A stretch of 64,000 nt of DNA from Saururus chinensis. Its lineage: Eukaryota > Streptophyta > Magnoliopsida > Piperales > Saururaceae. Under the pieces are notes generated by a model. That model saw only the letters and a list, made by a program, of their open reading frames with translations, did not search any database and was not told the origin of the DNA. Position 1 is the stretch's first letter. Every line of letters begins with the position of its first letter. The position numbers and the translations under genes are program-made. The stretch spans positions 54,121,351 through 54,185,350 of the forward strand of contig CP141140.1 in NCBI GenBank assembly GCA_035235625.1, read 5' to 3'. Shown one piece after another: positions 13,367-24,686 of this stretch.

Positions 13367-13951
13367 ATGGCTGATTCCCTGCCCGGTACACTCAGAGACG
13401 GCACCGACCATAGTCCCCCCGACGGCCGAGCCCGCCCCCACGACGACTCCTTGCCCTTCCGTGGCGTCCGGCGCCGCAGCTGGGGCCGCTACGTGTCCGA
13501 AATCCGCCTTCCCGGAAAGAAGACCCGCGTCTGGCTCGGGTCCTTCGTGTCCGCAGAGATGGCTGCGCGGGCCTACGACTCGGCCGCACTCTTTCTCCGC
13601 GGCAGCTCGGCCTGCCTCAACTTCCCGGAGCTGGCAGAGTCGCTGCCGAGGCCGGTGTCGGCATCGAGAAGGGACATTCAGAGCGCGGCAGCCAAGGCGG
13701 CCCGGCTGGCTGCAGGCTTGCCCCGGAAGGATGAGGAACGGGCTGGGTCCGGCGAAAAGGAAGCGAGCAGTGTAGTGTGGGAGATGGAGGAGGAACTGGT
13801 GGGCTGCTTGAGTGAGGCGACAGACGCTCCATTGCACAGTCCTCCAAGGATAGAATGGTTTTTGCCTCAAGGTGGGGTGGAGATGGATAGCTACGAAAAT
13901 GCATTTTACAGTGACGACGTTGGCTTCTATGCATGGAGTTATAATTTGTAG
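13367..13951 (+). CDS. AP2/ERF transcription factor, DREB-like (194 aa)
   Basis: A nuclear DNA-binding regulator with a single AP2/ERF domain, intronless as most of this family are. Residues 31-88 form the AP2 fold: [17 protein letters not shown] (the three-strand DNA-contacting sheet), then RVWLGSF, then the helix [16 protein letters not shown], ending in LNFPE. A conserved [12 protein letters not shown] motif follows at 101-112, as in several DREB subgroups. The domain carries the DREB-type Val at position 14, but Leu rather than Glu at position 19, so its affinity for the DRE/CRT site is uncertain. The C-terminus is acidic and aromatic ([30 protein letters not shown]) and probably activates transcription. 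Coding GC is far above the flanks. I place it near DREB subgroup A-4 (ERF021/022-like); the family is certain, the subgroup is not. A 194-codon overlapping frame in another phase is a shadow. Confidence 0.93.
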   Translation: MADSLPGTLRDGTDHSPPDGRARPHDDSLPFRGVRRRSWGRYVSEIRLPGKKTRVWLGSFVSAEMAARAYDSAALFLRGSSACLNFPELAESLPRPVSASRRDIQSAAAKAARLAAGLPRKDEERAGSGEKEASSVVWEMEEELVGCLSEATDAPLHSPPRIEWFLPQGGVEMDSYENAFYSDDVGFYAWSYNL

Positions 13952-14971
13952 AGAATGCAGTATAGAGTTACACTGTTACAGTGACCAAGTGTGAATGTAG
14001 TTTATGTCGCATGTGTTCTTGACCACAAATTTGATATATTAATGGTGATGACATTAATTGGAATGTTGATCAGGTTAGATTAATGGAATGTGAGAGCCTC
14101 GTAGCCGATCTAAACGGATAGAATGGTGTTATTGCTCCCCATCTCAGTACATCTTATTATTCACTTCTTATTTTATATTTTTTTCCTGATAATTAATCTT
14201 TATTGAAGAATGAGGTATACTTAAGTCTTTATAAATGAACTTTCTCTCCCTTCTGCACTAATAACTTAATTTAAATTTTTTTAACTAAAATTTAAAAAAT
14301 AAAATAGAATTATTAATGTCGGACTGAGAGAATGTTATATCTAGCTCGGCTAAAGTGTAAGCAGCCAACTTGCAGGGGAGCATTTTTAATGTTGGTTCTG
14401 ATAATGAACCGCGTGTAAAAAAATATCTGCAGGTGAAGTATTTTTTTAATATTAACTATATATATTAACGTATATTAGCTTTAATAATATTAATATTTAT
14501 TAACATATATATTATAGATTTAAAAAATAAGATTATTGTAGATATTTTTAATATTAGATTTGTAATGAATAAGGGGCATGAAAAAGCCTCAGAGGGATAA
14601 GTACAAGGTACGATTCTCGGACACACTTTCGTTGCTACTACACCATTTGGATCAGGTTGAGTCTAATGAAACAAATATACCTACAGAATTTGACAAAGCT
14701 CACTGGCAGCTAACGTGTAACAGCTGGAGACAAATAAACGTCGGTTGTGACTTCAGAGTTATCCGATTTAGATAGGCTGCGACTCTCTCTCACCCAATTC
14801 GAGGTGCGTGCCCCAATCAGTAAAAAAAATATGTGTGAATACGTAGATCTGATTTTCGTGCTACTTGTATGGTCTTGTATAGCCTTATTTTAAGTGGCCA
14901 ATAATGCATGGGAGGCTGCCATATTAATATATTTAAAGAGCGGTAAAAAAATTTAAAAATTTACTACTGGA
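13952..14971. other. 3' flank of the AP2/ERF gene
   Basis: Presumed 3' UTR followed by AT-rich intergenic DNA, with no recognisable coding sequence. The 65-codon frame at 14578-14775 has no family resemblance. Confidence 0.5.
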
Positions 14972-16902
14972 TAGGGCTGAAAAAATTTAACCCGGCCATT
15001 TTACCTGACCCAAATCCAATTGATTTAACTCTGTACCCGATTTGATTTGACTGTTAGTAAAGTTAAGGTATGAGTTTAGGTTCTTAACATGTTTTTTATT
15101 TAGGGTCAGGTTGAATCCAATCCGTACAACCCAACTAATTCGACTTTTACTTGATTATAAATAATAAAAAAATCTATTATTGTGGTATTGGTTTATTGGA
15201 CTTTTTTATACTATTAGTATAGTATTTGTTTAGTACATATTATGTTGAACCAGATATGCTTAAACACAAATTTAGGCATTAATAAGATGTTTAGAGCATA
15301 AGTGTAATCACATTTATTTTGTTTTGTGGTAGACATCTATTTTGGAATAATAGAATATGGTATCTTCAAGGTGTTAGTTAATTTCTATATCGTTTAATTT
15401 TTTCTATTATTCTTTTTAGTACGGTGATTGGAATAAAAATATATCATATTTTGTTGTATCTATTATCTATCATCTTTCCTTCAGTAGGAAGCATTACGCA
15501 CTAGACTCAGCTTTGTATGAAAGGCCTGACAGTCATAACAGGGAGCAGGTTAGGAACATGCAATCAGAGAGGTGGATGATAAAGCTTGATGACGGCTATT
15601 TTTCGGAGGAGAAAAATTGTAAACAAGTGTCATTGGTTGTTGAGGAGGGTAGGGCTATGAGCAGCCATAGAAAAATAGTTACAGGAATTTTGGAATGAAC
15701 ACGTCTATTCCCCCTCCTCCCCCAAAATGTTTAAAGCCCCTCACCACAAAAAAATAATAGGTATTTTTTTTACAACTTAGTACTTAGTACCCCTACACCC
15801 CCTTATAATTTTACTCATGTCACCCCAGCACCCCAAATCTTTTGGAGGTTTTTTGGCGGGTGGTACCTCCTCAAAATAAAATTAATTTGGACGGAGACCT
15901 TAAGTCCTTGTCAAATTCTGCATATTGTGACCATGACCACCTCCCGCCATGAGTTTTTTAGAAGTTTTTAAGTTTTGTGGCGGGGCGGGGGTACCCCCCG
16001 ACAAATAAAATTACATTATACAGAGAACAAAGGTCCCCATCAATGTCTGCATATTATGGCGGTGACACCTCCCTACCAAAAACCATCTAGAAGTTTAAAA
16101 AATTTCTGAAGGTTTCTTGGCAGGGATACCATATGTAAAATAAAACTTATTTGCATGAAAATCATAGTTCCCTGTCAAATCCTACATATTTTGGCAGTGA
16201 CTACCCCCGTCAAAAATCATTTAAAAATTTTCCAGACAAGCAACAAGGTAAGAGGAGAGAGAAAAGGAGCCACCAGCGAGAGGGAAGAAGGAAAATGGTC
16301 GAGGAAAGAGTCACAATTGACGGGGAAGATAGAAGAGCTCACACTGAAGGGGGAAGATTGGGAATAGGGCATTGAAATAGCAAAAATAAAATCAAAATAA
16401 ATAATGGGGGGAGAGGGGGGGAGGAATACTCATGGTCTTTTGGAGTTAAGTCATGTTGAATCGCATGATTCTCTCTAGCCATCAAAGAAATGATGTTTAA
16501 TCTATTTTGCATTTATATGTGAGTTATTGAAAGCCAAGTGGGTTGTTCTTGAGTAAATAAACGTTGAAAGTCCATTTTGTTATCATTCTCTCATAATGGA
16601 AGAAATGCAATACTACACTTCTAAGGTCTTCGTTGATGGCTACCACAAAAATGTATTAGCCACAAATCAGCCAAAGAACTAAACGTTACAAATTAATGTT
16701 AATGTATTTAATTTTTTTTTGTGTTTGGCCTTTGAAAAAAGAAGGTATTTAATACGAGTTTGACAAAAAATTTTGAGGAAAAAAAATAGGGTTACCTCCG
16801 ACTAAAGTAAGGTTAGAGTTTAAAATTTTAAACCGATTTAAAAATAGGGTTGGATTATGACCCGACCCGATTTGACCCGACCTAACCCGATTCTCAGCCC
16901 TA
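14972..16902. mobile_element. non-autonomous hAT-like element (about 1.93 kb)
   Basis: The left end begins TAGGGCTGA and the right end, reverse-complemented, begins TAGGGCTGAGAATCGGG. Both are followed by CCCGACC/GGGTCGG-type subterminal sequence in inverted arrangement over about 100 bp. Flanking 8-mers CTACTGGA (left) and TTACTGAT (right) share 5 of 8 bases, consistent with a decayed hAT 8-bp target duplication. The interior has no transposase: the small frames at 15513-15698 and 16151-16375 are not recognised. It contains about three degenerate tandem units (separate entry). The class assignment rests on end sequence and duplication length. Confidence 0.6.
15838..16210. repeat. three degenerate ~115-135-bp tandem units inside the hAT-like element
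   Basis: Each unit runs through a TTTGGCGGG or TTGGCAGGG segment, then a TACC box, AAAATAAAATT, a (T/G)TCAAAT or ATCAATG segment, CATATT(T/G)TG(G/A)C and a pyrimidine-rich ACCTCCC or ACCCCC segment. The units differ by many substitutions, so the array is old. Confidence 0.55.
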
Positions 16903-18186
16903 TTACTGATGACATAGTGGGTAATTATAAAATACTTTATATTTTTTATCTTAAATTAAAGCATATATTTAGTTTTTTAGAATAAACTAAAATATTAATT
17001 TATTTTAAAAAATAAATGTAAATATTAATTTAAAACTTAAAAGTATTTCACAATAGGTAGGGTGTGATCAACCACTAAAGCCATGGTTAAGTACTAGCCC
17101 ATTTAAGCCCTCAGTTATCATGTTTTTCCCAATTCCGACTCACAAGCAGTTTGACCATAATTATTTATTTCTTCTATTTTAAATTAATAATTATATTTAA
17201 ATAATAATAATTTTTATTAAATAATAAAACACCTCTAAAAAAGAAAAAATATGCTTATTATAATCTTTTTAAGTACCTAATACTTAAATTAAATAAAATA
17301 AAGTTATTAAGATAATTTGCGAAGGCAATATCTTTTATTACAAAGAGTTAATTATTATATAGTACTAAGAAAGTCGGGATGTTGTTGGTGCATGTGTAAG
17401 AATTGGGCCTGCACCTCAAGGACCTTAACGGATAAGACAAGTGAGTAGGTGGGGTCCATGTGAACATGGGGGTGGAACCATTACCCAATGCTGTTAGCTA
17501 TTAGGAAGGCCTAAATCACTCTCTCTCACACACACACATTATATTTTAAATAATAGTTATACTTTTCTTACACTTGTAGGCCCAACCTAGTCAAACCGTA
17601 CATGGGGCATTTTGGTAAAGCATAAGTCAGAATTCCCGTGGAGCATGGAATGGAACAGGGAGTGTGCTAGATTTCTCATCAACCCAACCACCATTCACGT
17701 TTTTTTTTCTTTTTCTTATCAATGAATAAATCTCTTTACTCACCGTGGGTAGTAAGGGCCCACACCCGTGCAAGAGACCACTGGAAAAGACAATCTATTT
17801 GACTTTAATTATATTGGTAAAATTATAGAAGTACACATGCATAATGCTCGTGTTACACTATATATTTAGAGTCTTATATTATTATATATATAAATTAAGC
17901 TTAAAGTTTAATTATCTTATCCTTTCTATAAATAATATTTTTAGTATATTATAGACAATTTAAGATTTTTGTGACAAAATCTTTGTCACCCTTTTTACTT
18001 TAATAAGTCTTAAACTAATTAGGATTATAAAATTTATATTTTTATGTGGTTATAAGATTATATGTATTGAAGAAATTATTGTAATAATTTAAATCTTTTA
18101 AATTATAAATTAATTAAGAATTTCTTTGAAAGAGTAATATAGCTATAGTAAAAATCTTTGTCTGCCTTTTCATTTTAATAATAATA
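16903..18186. other. gene-free AT-rich stretch with foldback repeats
   Basis: No coding sequence is recognised. An AT-rich inverted repeat lies at about 16920-17055 (AATACTTTATATTTT against AAAAGTATTT). A degenerate member of the ~200-bp MITE family lies at about 17165-17335, recognised by TTAATAATTATATTT, the internal TTTTTAAGTACCTAATACTTAAATT segment and AAGTTATTAAG. A short (CA)n tract lies near 17525. Confidence 0.5.
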
Positions 18187-18380
18187 CTCCTATCTCAAAT
18201 TAATAGTTGGGTAATAAAATTTATTTTATATTAATAGTTTTATTTTGTTCAATTTAATTAAGTGATTAGGTACTTACAAAAAATGTATCATAAGCTTATT
18301 TTTGCTCCTATGATGTGAGTTTTACCTTTTAAAAAAAATGCTATTTTTTCAAATGGAACTACATATTCAAATGCCCAACC
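18187..18380. mobile_element. Stowaway-like MITE, ~200-bp family, right end eroded
   Basis: The left end CTCCTATCTCAAATTAATAG follows a TA. The interior matches the family, including TATTAATAGTTTTATTTTG, a segment near TTAGGTACTTACAAA, and TTTTTTCAAATGGAACTA. The expected right terminal repeat is replaced by unrelated sequence after the GGAACTA word, so the border is approximate. Confidence 0.6.
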
Positions 18381-19254
18381 CATAAGGGTACAGGAGAAGT
18401 TGATGGGTACAAAAAGTGTTGGAGCCCTAATCTCTGCGATGACCATTAGCAACCAGCCATTCATCATCTTCTCTCCTCCCATGTATATACGAGAGCAGTC
18501 ACAACTATCTCTGCATTATATATCCACCTAAAAAGGCTCTCTCTATCACGGTTTCAGTGCTAGCAAACCTAAAAGCATATGAAAGGCTGGAATTGATAAG
18601 GACTGATGAGGAAGGTCAAAATTGATGAATTAATCGGTACCTTCTCCATCCTACAAGGGTCTTTGAAAATCTCCTATATAATCATCTATTGTCTACAACG
18701 TAAATAATTTATTTATACTACTTAATTGATATGTAGAAAAGGGAATCTTCATAAAAGGCAAATCCTTGGAGTCAAGAGCCCAAGAGGTCAATCAGAACTC
18801 TCTGTCAAAATTGAATGAATATGGCATGTTTATGCATTATTAGATAATGTCACGTAACTAAGTTAAAAATACGGGGCGATTTATAATGACCGGGTGGTGC
18901 TACGCGGTCCTCTCCTGCCACACTCCCTTGCGCACAATTCAATAGGTTCCACATTGAAGTTTTTTGGCATAATTATATTGCACTTTTTTTTGTAACAAAT
19001 TGCATTGGAGTTGCCATCAACCCATGTAGTTACATCAATATAACAAGATGAATCTATGGATAGATTAAGTCCTTAGTATTCTACTTTCCTTTTCTCTTTT
19101 ATTTTTGTCTTTGGCTAAATTTTCTTGTATCTTGAGGATGGGAGGATAGATTATGCTTTGTAATTCTTTTGTACCTTTAAATTCATTTTGTTTAATACAA
19201 ATTCTCATTTATTAAAAAAAAAGATGGGTCTATGGGCAGAGCCCTTAATTAATA
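18381..19254. other. gene-free stretch before the nested insertion
   Basis: AT-rich. No frame of useful length and no recognisable element end was seen. Confidence 0.5.
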
Positions 19255-19897
19255 CTCTCTCCATATTATATTGAAATCTTTATTTGATAAAAAAATTATT
19301 CTATATTAATAACTTTATGTTACACCCCAATTTTTTTTCAACCTAACAAACTTTACTTATCAATTTAAAATTGTTTTAGCTTCATTTTCCGTCAACCCTT
19401 ATAAATTTATTTGTAGGGTTCTTAGAGTTGGTGGTATCGAGCATAAAAACGCAAGACTTGTACACCAAGATCGTAGACTACGACCTTATGGTGCATGTCT
19501 TCGATGGAACCCACATTCTTGTTGTAAGAAACTTGTGTTTGTGTGGTCTTATTTCGAAGGGCTTGTCAATACGAGTCTAACAGTACTAAGATCGCGTGAT
19601 TCCAAGCTTAGGGTAAAAAGTTATACCTGATATAAGATTATTTTTTGTTTTAAAAAAATAAAAGAAATAATTTTGACGTCAGCAGGCTGATACGCACTAG
19701 CGTCAAATGCTGACGTCGGGTGTTAGCAGGGGCAAATGCTGGCGTCAGCTGGAGCTTAAGCCGCGTCAGCTCCCCTGTCCTATTTGTGGCAGGTAGGCCT
19801 GCCACAATGCGGTAGGTCTAGGCCAGCTACAGCAGGATAGCCACAGGCTAGCCGCTGCTAGCCCTGCAATTAGCCGTAGGCTAGCCACGGCTAACCT

Positions 19898-20545
19898 ATG
19901 AGGTGTCGGCTATTGGATGCGCACCACGTGGCACGCATCCAACCACTAGTTTTTCCTATTTATAGGGAAGGGGAGGGGTGCCCAACTCGCCCCCGCCTAA
20001 TGTTCCCCCTCTTTTGCCTTACTACACACCATTTTTATACTTTAAACGTGTGTTTCTTAACCATTTCATGCCCATTTTTACCCGTTCAAAAACCGAATTT
20101 ACCTAAATCGAGGGTGCCCAATGTCGTGAGAGGGTCCATTCTTCGAGATAACCCTCTAAAAAGTAGAAATGACCCAAGGATCGAGGAGGCCCTGTCCTCC
20201 ACTCTCCACTCAGAAGCGAGAACTGTCCCGATGTTAAAGGAGGTTTTGCCCGCCTCACCTGAGCCGGTCAAGGAGACTGCCCTAGCGCTAGGGGAGGTTT
20301 TGTCCACTTCACCCAAACTGGACGAGGAAACCATCTTTGTGCAAGGGAAGGTGCCGCCCACCACTTTTAAACCAACTTTAAACATAGGCTTAACAAGGGT
20401 AGTTGGTTTTAAATTTTATTCTCGTGTTAGGGTATGCTCTGTTCTTTTCTCTTATCGCTTCAAGTCGTATGATAGAGATTATTTTAAAGGGTTTAAAATA
20501 TCATTAAGGGCCGGACAAAGGTTCATCCTTATGAGATCATTTTAG
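19898..20545 (+). other. 215-codon open frame inside the LTR (uncertain)
   Basis: No family is recognised. The frame contains about 3.7 in-frame copies of a 54-bp unit (starts near 20185, 20239, 20293, 20347), giving an 18-residue repeat of the form E-VL-x-x-S-x-E-x-x-x-E-T. A basic and aromatic tail (SYRFKSYDRDYFKGFKISLR) follows. The same frame is open at 30681-31328 in the 3' LTR. Differences between the copies include many amino-acid changes, so there is no sign of selection since insertion. If it is translated at all, a start near 20,001 is likelier, because the TATA box lies inside the longer frame. Confidence 0.3.
19956..19965 (+). promoter_or_regulatory. LTR core promoter TATA box
   Basis: CTATTTATAG is conserved in both LTRs (3' copy near 30739-30748). 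It lies about 640 bp into the LTR, just downstream of the TGACG-rich and GCTAGCC-rich segments. By position it would set the start of the retroelement RNA near 19,990, so the first Met of the LTR open frame (19,898) would lie upstream of the RNA start. Confidence 0.5.
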
Positions 20546-21324
20546 TATTAAATAATTGAACATTATTTGGTTATTCCGTTTATTTTAAGAATTCGGAATT
20601 TGAAGGGTAGTTCTTCGGTATGCAACACCAAAGACTATCGGAGTTTATTACTCCTCGATACTGCCTAAAGAGGCTTTTGGCGTGCATAGGAGTTGTTATG
20701 GGAAAACCACTCTTCTTCTGATCCCATTGCCCCATGAGCACAAGTGTTTGTTGTTTCAGTATCGGCAACATTCTGTGTACGAAAAGGATTTGTTTTTAGT
20801 TATGTGATTGTTTGATTTTAAACTTATTATACAATCTATTTTGCCTTTGCATATTTATAGTACTTAACGCTACCTACTGGGTATAATATTTTATACTCAC
20901 CCTATAAGGACCCTCATCTTTAAACCAGTTTTGGTTTTCTTTAATTATGGGTTATCTTGAGATTTACGCGTTTTCTGATCTTACTCGGTGATTTCGTAAA
21001 TAAATAGTGTTTGTGGTGGTTTTAACCAAAATTAACTTCAATATTAGTGGTTTTAAGTAATTTTAAACCAAATGTGAATTTTTGAGATTTTTCAGAATTT
21101 TTATTATTTTCCCAAAAATTAGGGTTTTGGCGGGACCCCTGTGGGCCCCACCGTCGAAAAATTTTATTTTTGTGTCAAATGAACCTAGACATATACTTAA
21201 GGTCCCACAAAAATTTTTAGAATTTTATTAGGCTTAAATTGTGCTTAAATTTGCAAAATACCCACTTTTAGCCTACTTTTCATATTTACACCCCAAAACT
21301 TACCTATGCATACCCCAACCCTTA

Positions 21325-21333
21325 CTATAAAAG
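21325..21333 (+). promoter_or_regulatory. TATA box in the solo LTR
   Basis: CTATAAAAG lies about 420 bp from the left end of the solo LTR and probably marks its former U3/R boundary region. An AAGGTAAGC donor-like sequence follows near 21424. Confidence 0.45.
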
Positions 21334-23370
21334 GGCAAACCAGAGCCATTTCCATTTTTGGGAATAGGCTAAGGAAGGAGGGCTGTCCTAATCCCCACTT
21401 AGGCCCGAATTAGAAGCCAATTAAGGTAAGCTTGCTCTAATTAAGCACTAATCTATGACTTTTCTCTTCATTTCTTCCAAATCTACCATTTTTCCCTTAA
21501 TTCAATTTGTTTTTGACCATCAAAAGCTACTAATTTGTGTTTTACTACAAACCCTAACATTCAAAATTCGATTTTTACTACCAACAAGCCCTAGATCTAA
21601 GATTTAATTAGGGATTTCTTGGGTAAATCGATTTCTATTAGAGTTTAATTCAAACTCATTGTGTTTTCAAGGATTTCAAGAAGGGTGACTCTTCAATCCG
21701 AGCCTAATCAAGTGCTGAGGTAATGGGTCTTCAAAATCTCTGTTCATCCATGGTAAAACTCTTCATTTTTGGCTTATTTCGAAATGGTTTGCTTGATTTA
21801 GTGTGTTACTAGTAAGATTAGAAAATAGAATTATTTAATCCCGATTTCTTAGGGTTTTGTATTATTATGGTTTGGTTTGATATTCTAGAAGTCAAGGAGG
21901 ACTTTTGATGATGATTAGGGTGTTAGATGTGGATTTGAAGTGTTATCTATGGTGTTTCGGTTTGGATTTGCGAAAGGAAGAAGATGACTGTTATGCCGTG
22001 CTGGCGATCGATCGGCCTTGCAGGGCGATCGATCGGCTGAACTGTAAATTTCAAAATTTTGTATGTAACCGATCGAACGGCCTGAAGGGCGATCGATCGA
22101 CTACACAGGAAATTGTGTGTTGTGCATATGATGTCTATTTTGATGATTCCACTTTAGCTTGCCAATTTTATATGAATGTGGAGTATTTTAAGCTATGTTA
22201 GGCTACTGGAAATGCATGCTATTAAGTTTGTGGAGTTGAGATATATGCTTAGGGATGGTGGAATGACTTATGTTTTGTGGCATGATGTTGGAATCGTTAT
22301 TTTGAAATTATGAATGGTTGTTTCTCTTTGGTTAAACATATATTTTCAGGAGGACTACAATCATTGTTGGATTGATTTGTCATGATAGATTGTGGTTAGT
22401 GGTGTGTGAATGTTGGTGAATGTCATGACTCAATGATGAAATGAGTGATGTTTTATGTGTTTAGCCTTTGTGGTTGAGTTTTGAATTTAGTTATGATTTC
22501 AACGATTCTTCTACTATGATTTCCGCTGGAATTCATGTTTAGATAGAAATTCACATGTGTAGTGTGGTAGTGAGTTCATTTTCCAGCATGTTGATATGCT
22601 TTATGTGAAATGCTTCTACTAGTTACACACACACACATTTGGGGGGTTAAATGATGATGTTGAAGCTTGACATTGTGAGTAGGAATGATGCATTAGGGGC
22701 TGATGAGAGCACTTATCATGGATTAGGATTCATGTATGCTTTGCCCACGCATGTACCATGCTGCACGCATCATAAAAATGGATTTCCAATTGAGGCTTAA
22801 TCGTGATTAATCGAATTTGACCGATTGGATGCAATGTGATGAAATTGTGTGCCGGATTGATCGGTCGTGGATTAATCGCAAGTTGATTGGTCCGAAAGGA
22901 CATATTTTGATTTGAAGTTCCTATGAGGAATGATTTGAAGTTCCTGTGTGGAACGAGTGCACTCCCCGGGTTGAGTCTTGTTTAATGAAATGATGTGGGG
23001 ACGAGTTGTGTACTTGTCTTGCGGATATGTGAGAATGTTATTATGTGTGTCATCTGGACCATGAGAATCCAGTGTGGTATGCCGTGTGCACCCCGCTACC
23101 ACGTGTTCTAGGGTTCTCTGTGTGAGAACTCGGGCTCTTCCCTCCGCAGGAGATGTCCCTGGGCGAACACCCCTGCTCTAGATTCTCTGTGTGAGAATGG
23201 GACATCCTTGGCCAGGATCGTCCAGGGCGAGCAGTGTTAGGGATTGACAACCCCGATTTTTCTTTAATTCTTGTGTAGAATTTTGGACCATGACACGCCT
23301 TCGTGGCCTTATCAATGCTCCCGTCTGTGTGACATTAATGTGGGATTACTCCTTGATGGAGATTGATTGG

Positions 23371-23645
23371 GATGATGTTATGCATGTGGAATACGTATGT
23401 TAGAGATACATCCATGCATGTTGTGATGATATTATGCATGTGGGAATATGTATGTTAAAGATACGTCCATGCATGTTGGTGTTGATGTTATGCATGTGGA
23501 ATATGTATGTTAGAGATACATCCATGCATGTTGATTTTGATGTTATGCATGTGGAATATGTATGTTAGAGATACATCCATGCGGGATTAATTATGATGTG
23601 AATGCATGTGGGAATATGTATGCTAGAGATACATCCATGCAGGTT
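23371..23645 (+). repeat. five-copy 54-56-bp minisatellite in the solo LTR
   Basis: Units start near 23371, 23425, 23481, 23536 and 23592. Each reads roughly GATGTTATGCATGTGGAATA then TGTATGTTAGAGATACATCC then ATGCATGTT, with few differences. ATGCAT palindromes recur within each unit. Confidence 0.85.
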
Positions 23646-24574
23646 GAATTATGCATTATGATGCAGTGTTAGGTGATATGAATGTGTGATCAGAAAGTGA
23701 TGCACTATGTAAATCTTTGATCTGAACGATCTCATTTCTAAGCTCTCGTATTTTCTATGTTGGCAGTGATATTAAAACCATTGCTGAGTGTTAAAACTCA
23801 CCCCTCTTTTGTGTTTTGATTTAGGGCTGCGTGGTGCGACACGCAGACGGACAGGATTGCCTCTTTGAGGAAAGGTCAGAGGTAGCTTGAGTGTGATGAT
23901 GGAGATCGTTGCGTGACTTACCTGCGTTTATTTCATGCTTTATGTTCGAACCTTTGTGTAGGGTTCTTGTTTTGGATTTATGTCATATTTTACAGTTGTG
24001 ATGCTTATGACTTATTCTGAGCCGGTGTGGGCTTTACTTAACTAAGCTTGTGGGTTTGAGATTGTTGCTTACTTTGTGATAAGCAACACCTTTTCCTCCC
24101 CTTTTATTTACTCTTGCTCAAAGGATTGTGTGCACTCCGTATTTCTGTTGATCGCCCGTGGTTAGGGTTAAGTCTTCCGCTATATCATTTTCTCAATGTT
24201 CACTTCGTCGCCCCCGCGCGCTTGACCGGCCCTTGGACCGGGTTCGGCTCGGGTCGGGCATCGCCGGGGCGTGACACACCCACCCCTAGATAATGCAAGT
24301 GTAAATACTAGTTTGGGATTGTAGCTGATCGGTCCGTGGAATAGGAGCTGATATGCCAGATTTTGTTTAATTAAATATTTTGTATGCATTGTATATTTCT
24401 GTTGACATAAATTTATGGTGTGTATACCTCTAATTTATTTTAGATTTTTGTATGTATGCACTTTAGTATTATAATGAGTTTCTTGTTTATACACGGTCGA
24501 TCTGAGCCCTCTTCGCTTACAAATTTTATGTAATGCCGACTTTTAAGTTAATGTAAAAGTCGGGGCGTAACAAT

Positions 24575-24586
24575 TGGTATCAAAGC
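24575..24586 (+). other. primer-binding site (tRNA-iMet type)
   Basis: TGGTATCAAAGC starts three bases after the 5' LTR end. It matches the usual plant initiator-Met primer site TGGTATCAGAGC except for one base. It would prime minus-strand DNA synthesis. Confidence 0.88.
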
Positions 24587-24686
24587 CCGAGGTATGATTG
24601 TCTATAAACGAGTAACTAAACCAGTCAGCATAAGTATAGGTGTTATACATGTTTTATTTTAAGTCACTTAAATAACTTGGTGTGTT

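Larger units (their letters stand above)
20903..24276 (+). mobile_element. nested solo LTR (3,374 bp)
   Basis: A perfect 5-bp duplication CACCC (20898-20902 and 24277-24281) flanks it. Removing it restores collinearity with the uninterrupted 3' LTR (TACTCACCCACCCC). It ends GGGGCGTGACA, a common chromovirus LTR end, and begins TATAAGGACC, so the usual terminal TG has probably mutated to TA. A TATA box CTATAAAAG lies at 21325-21333. There is no internal coding domain or primer site, so it is a recombination product of a full element. It contains repeated CGATCGATCG words (about 22008-22100), a repeated TTCTCTGTGTGAGAA word (about 23110 and 23180) and a five-unit minisatellite. Confidence 0.85.
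19318..24572 (+). repeat. 5' LTR of the chromovirus, interrupted
   Basis: Present as 19318-20902 plus 24282-24572, starting TGTTACACCCC and ending GGGGCGTAACA. The middle is a foreign solo LTR (20903-24276) and its second CACCC copy (24277-24281). The U3 part holds a cluster of TGACGTCAGC-type boxes (about 19675-19755), a GGCTAGCC-rich segment (19790-19890), a G-box CACGTG (19925-19930) and a TATA box. The R/U5 side carries an open frame with an 18-residue repeat. Confidence 0.9.

Noticed and set aside
13163-13870. 235-codon minus-strand frame opposite the AP2/ERF gene, and a 194-codon plus frame in another phase
   Set aside because: Both are shadows caused by the very GC-rich AP2/ERF coding sequence. 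Only the frame at 13367 encodes the AP2 domain.
23371-23645. Regularly spaced repeat that superficially resembles a CRISPR array
   Set aside because: The units are contiguous tandem copies with no unique spacers and no cas genes, and they lie within a plant LTR.
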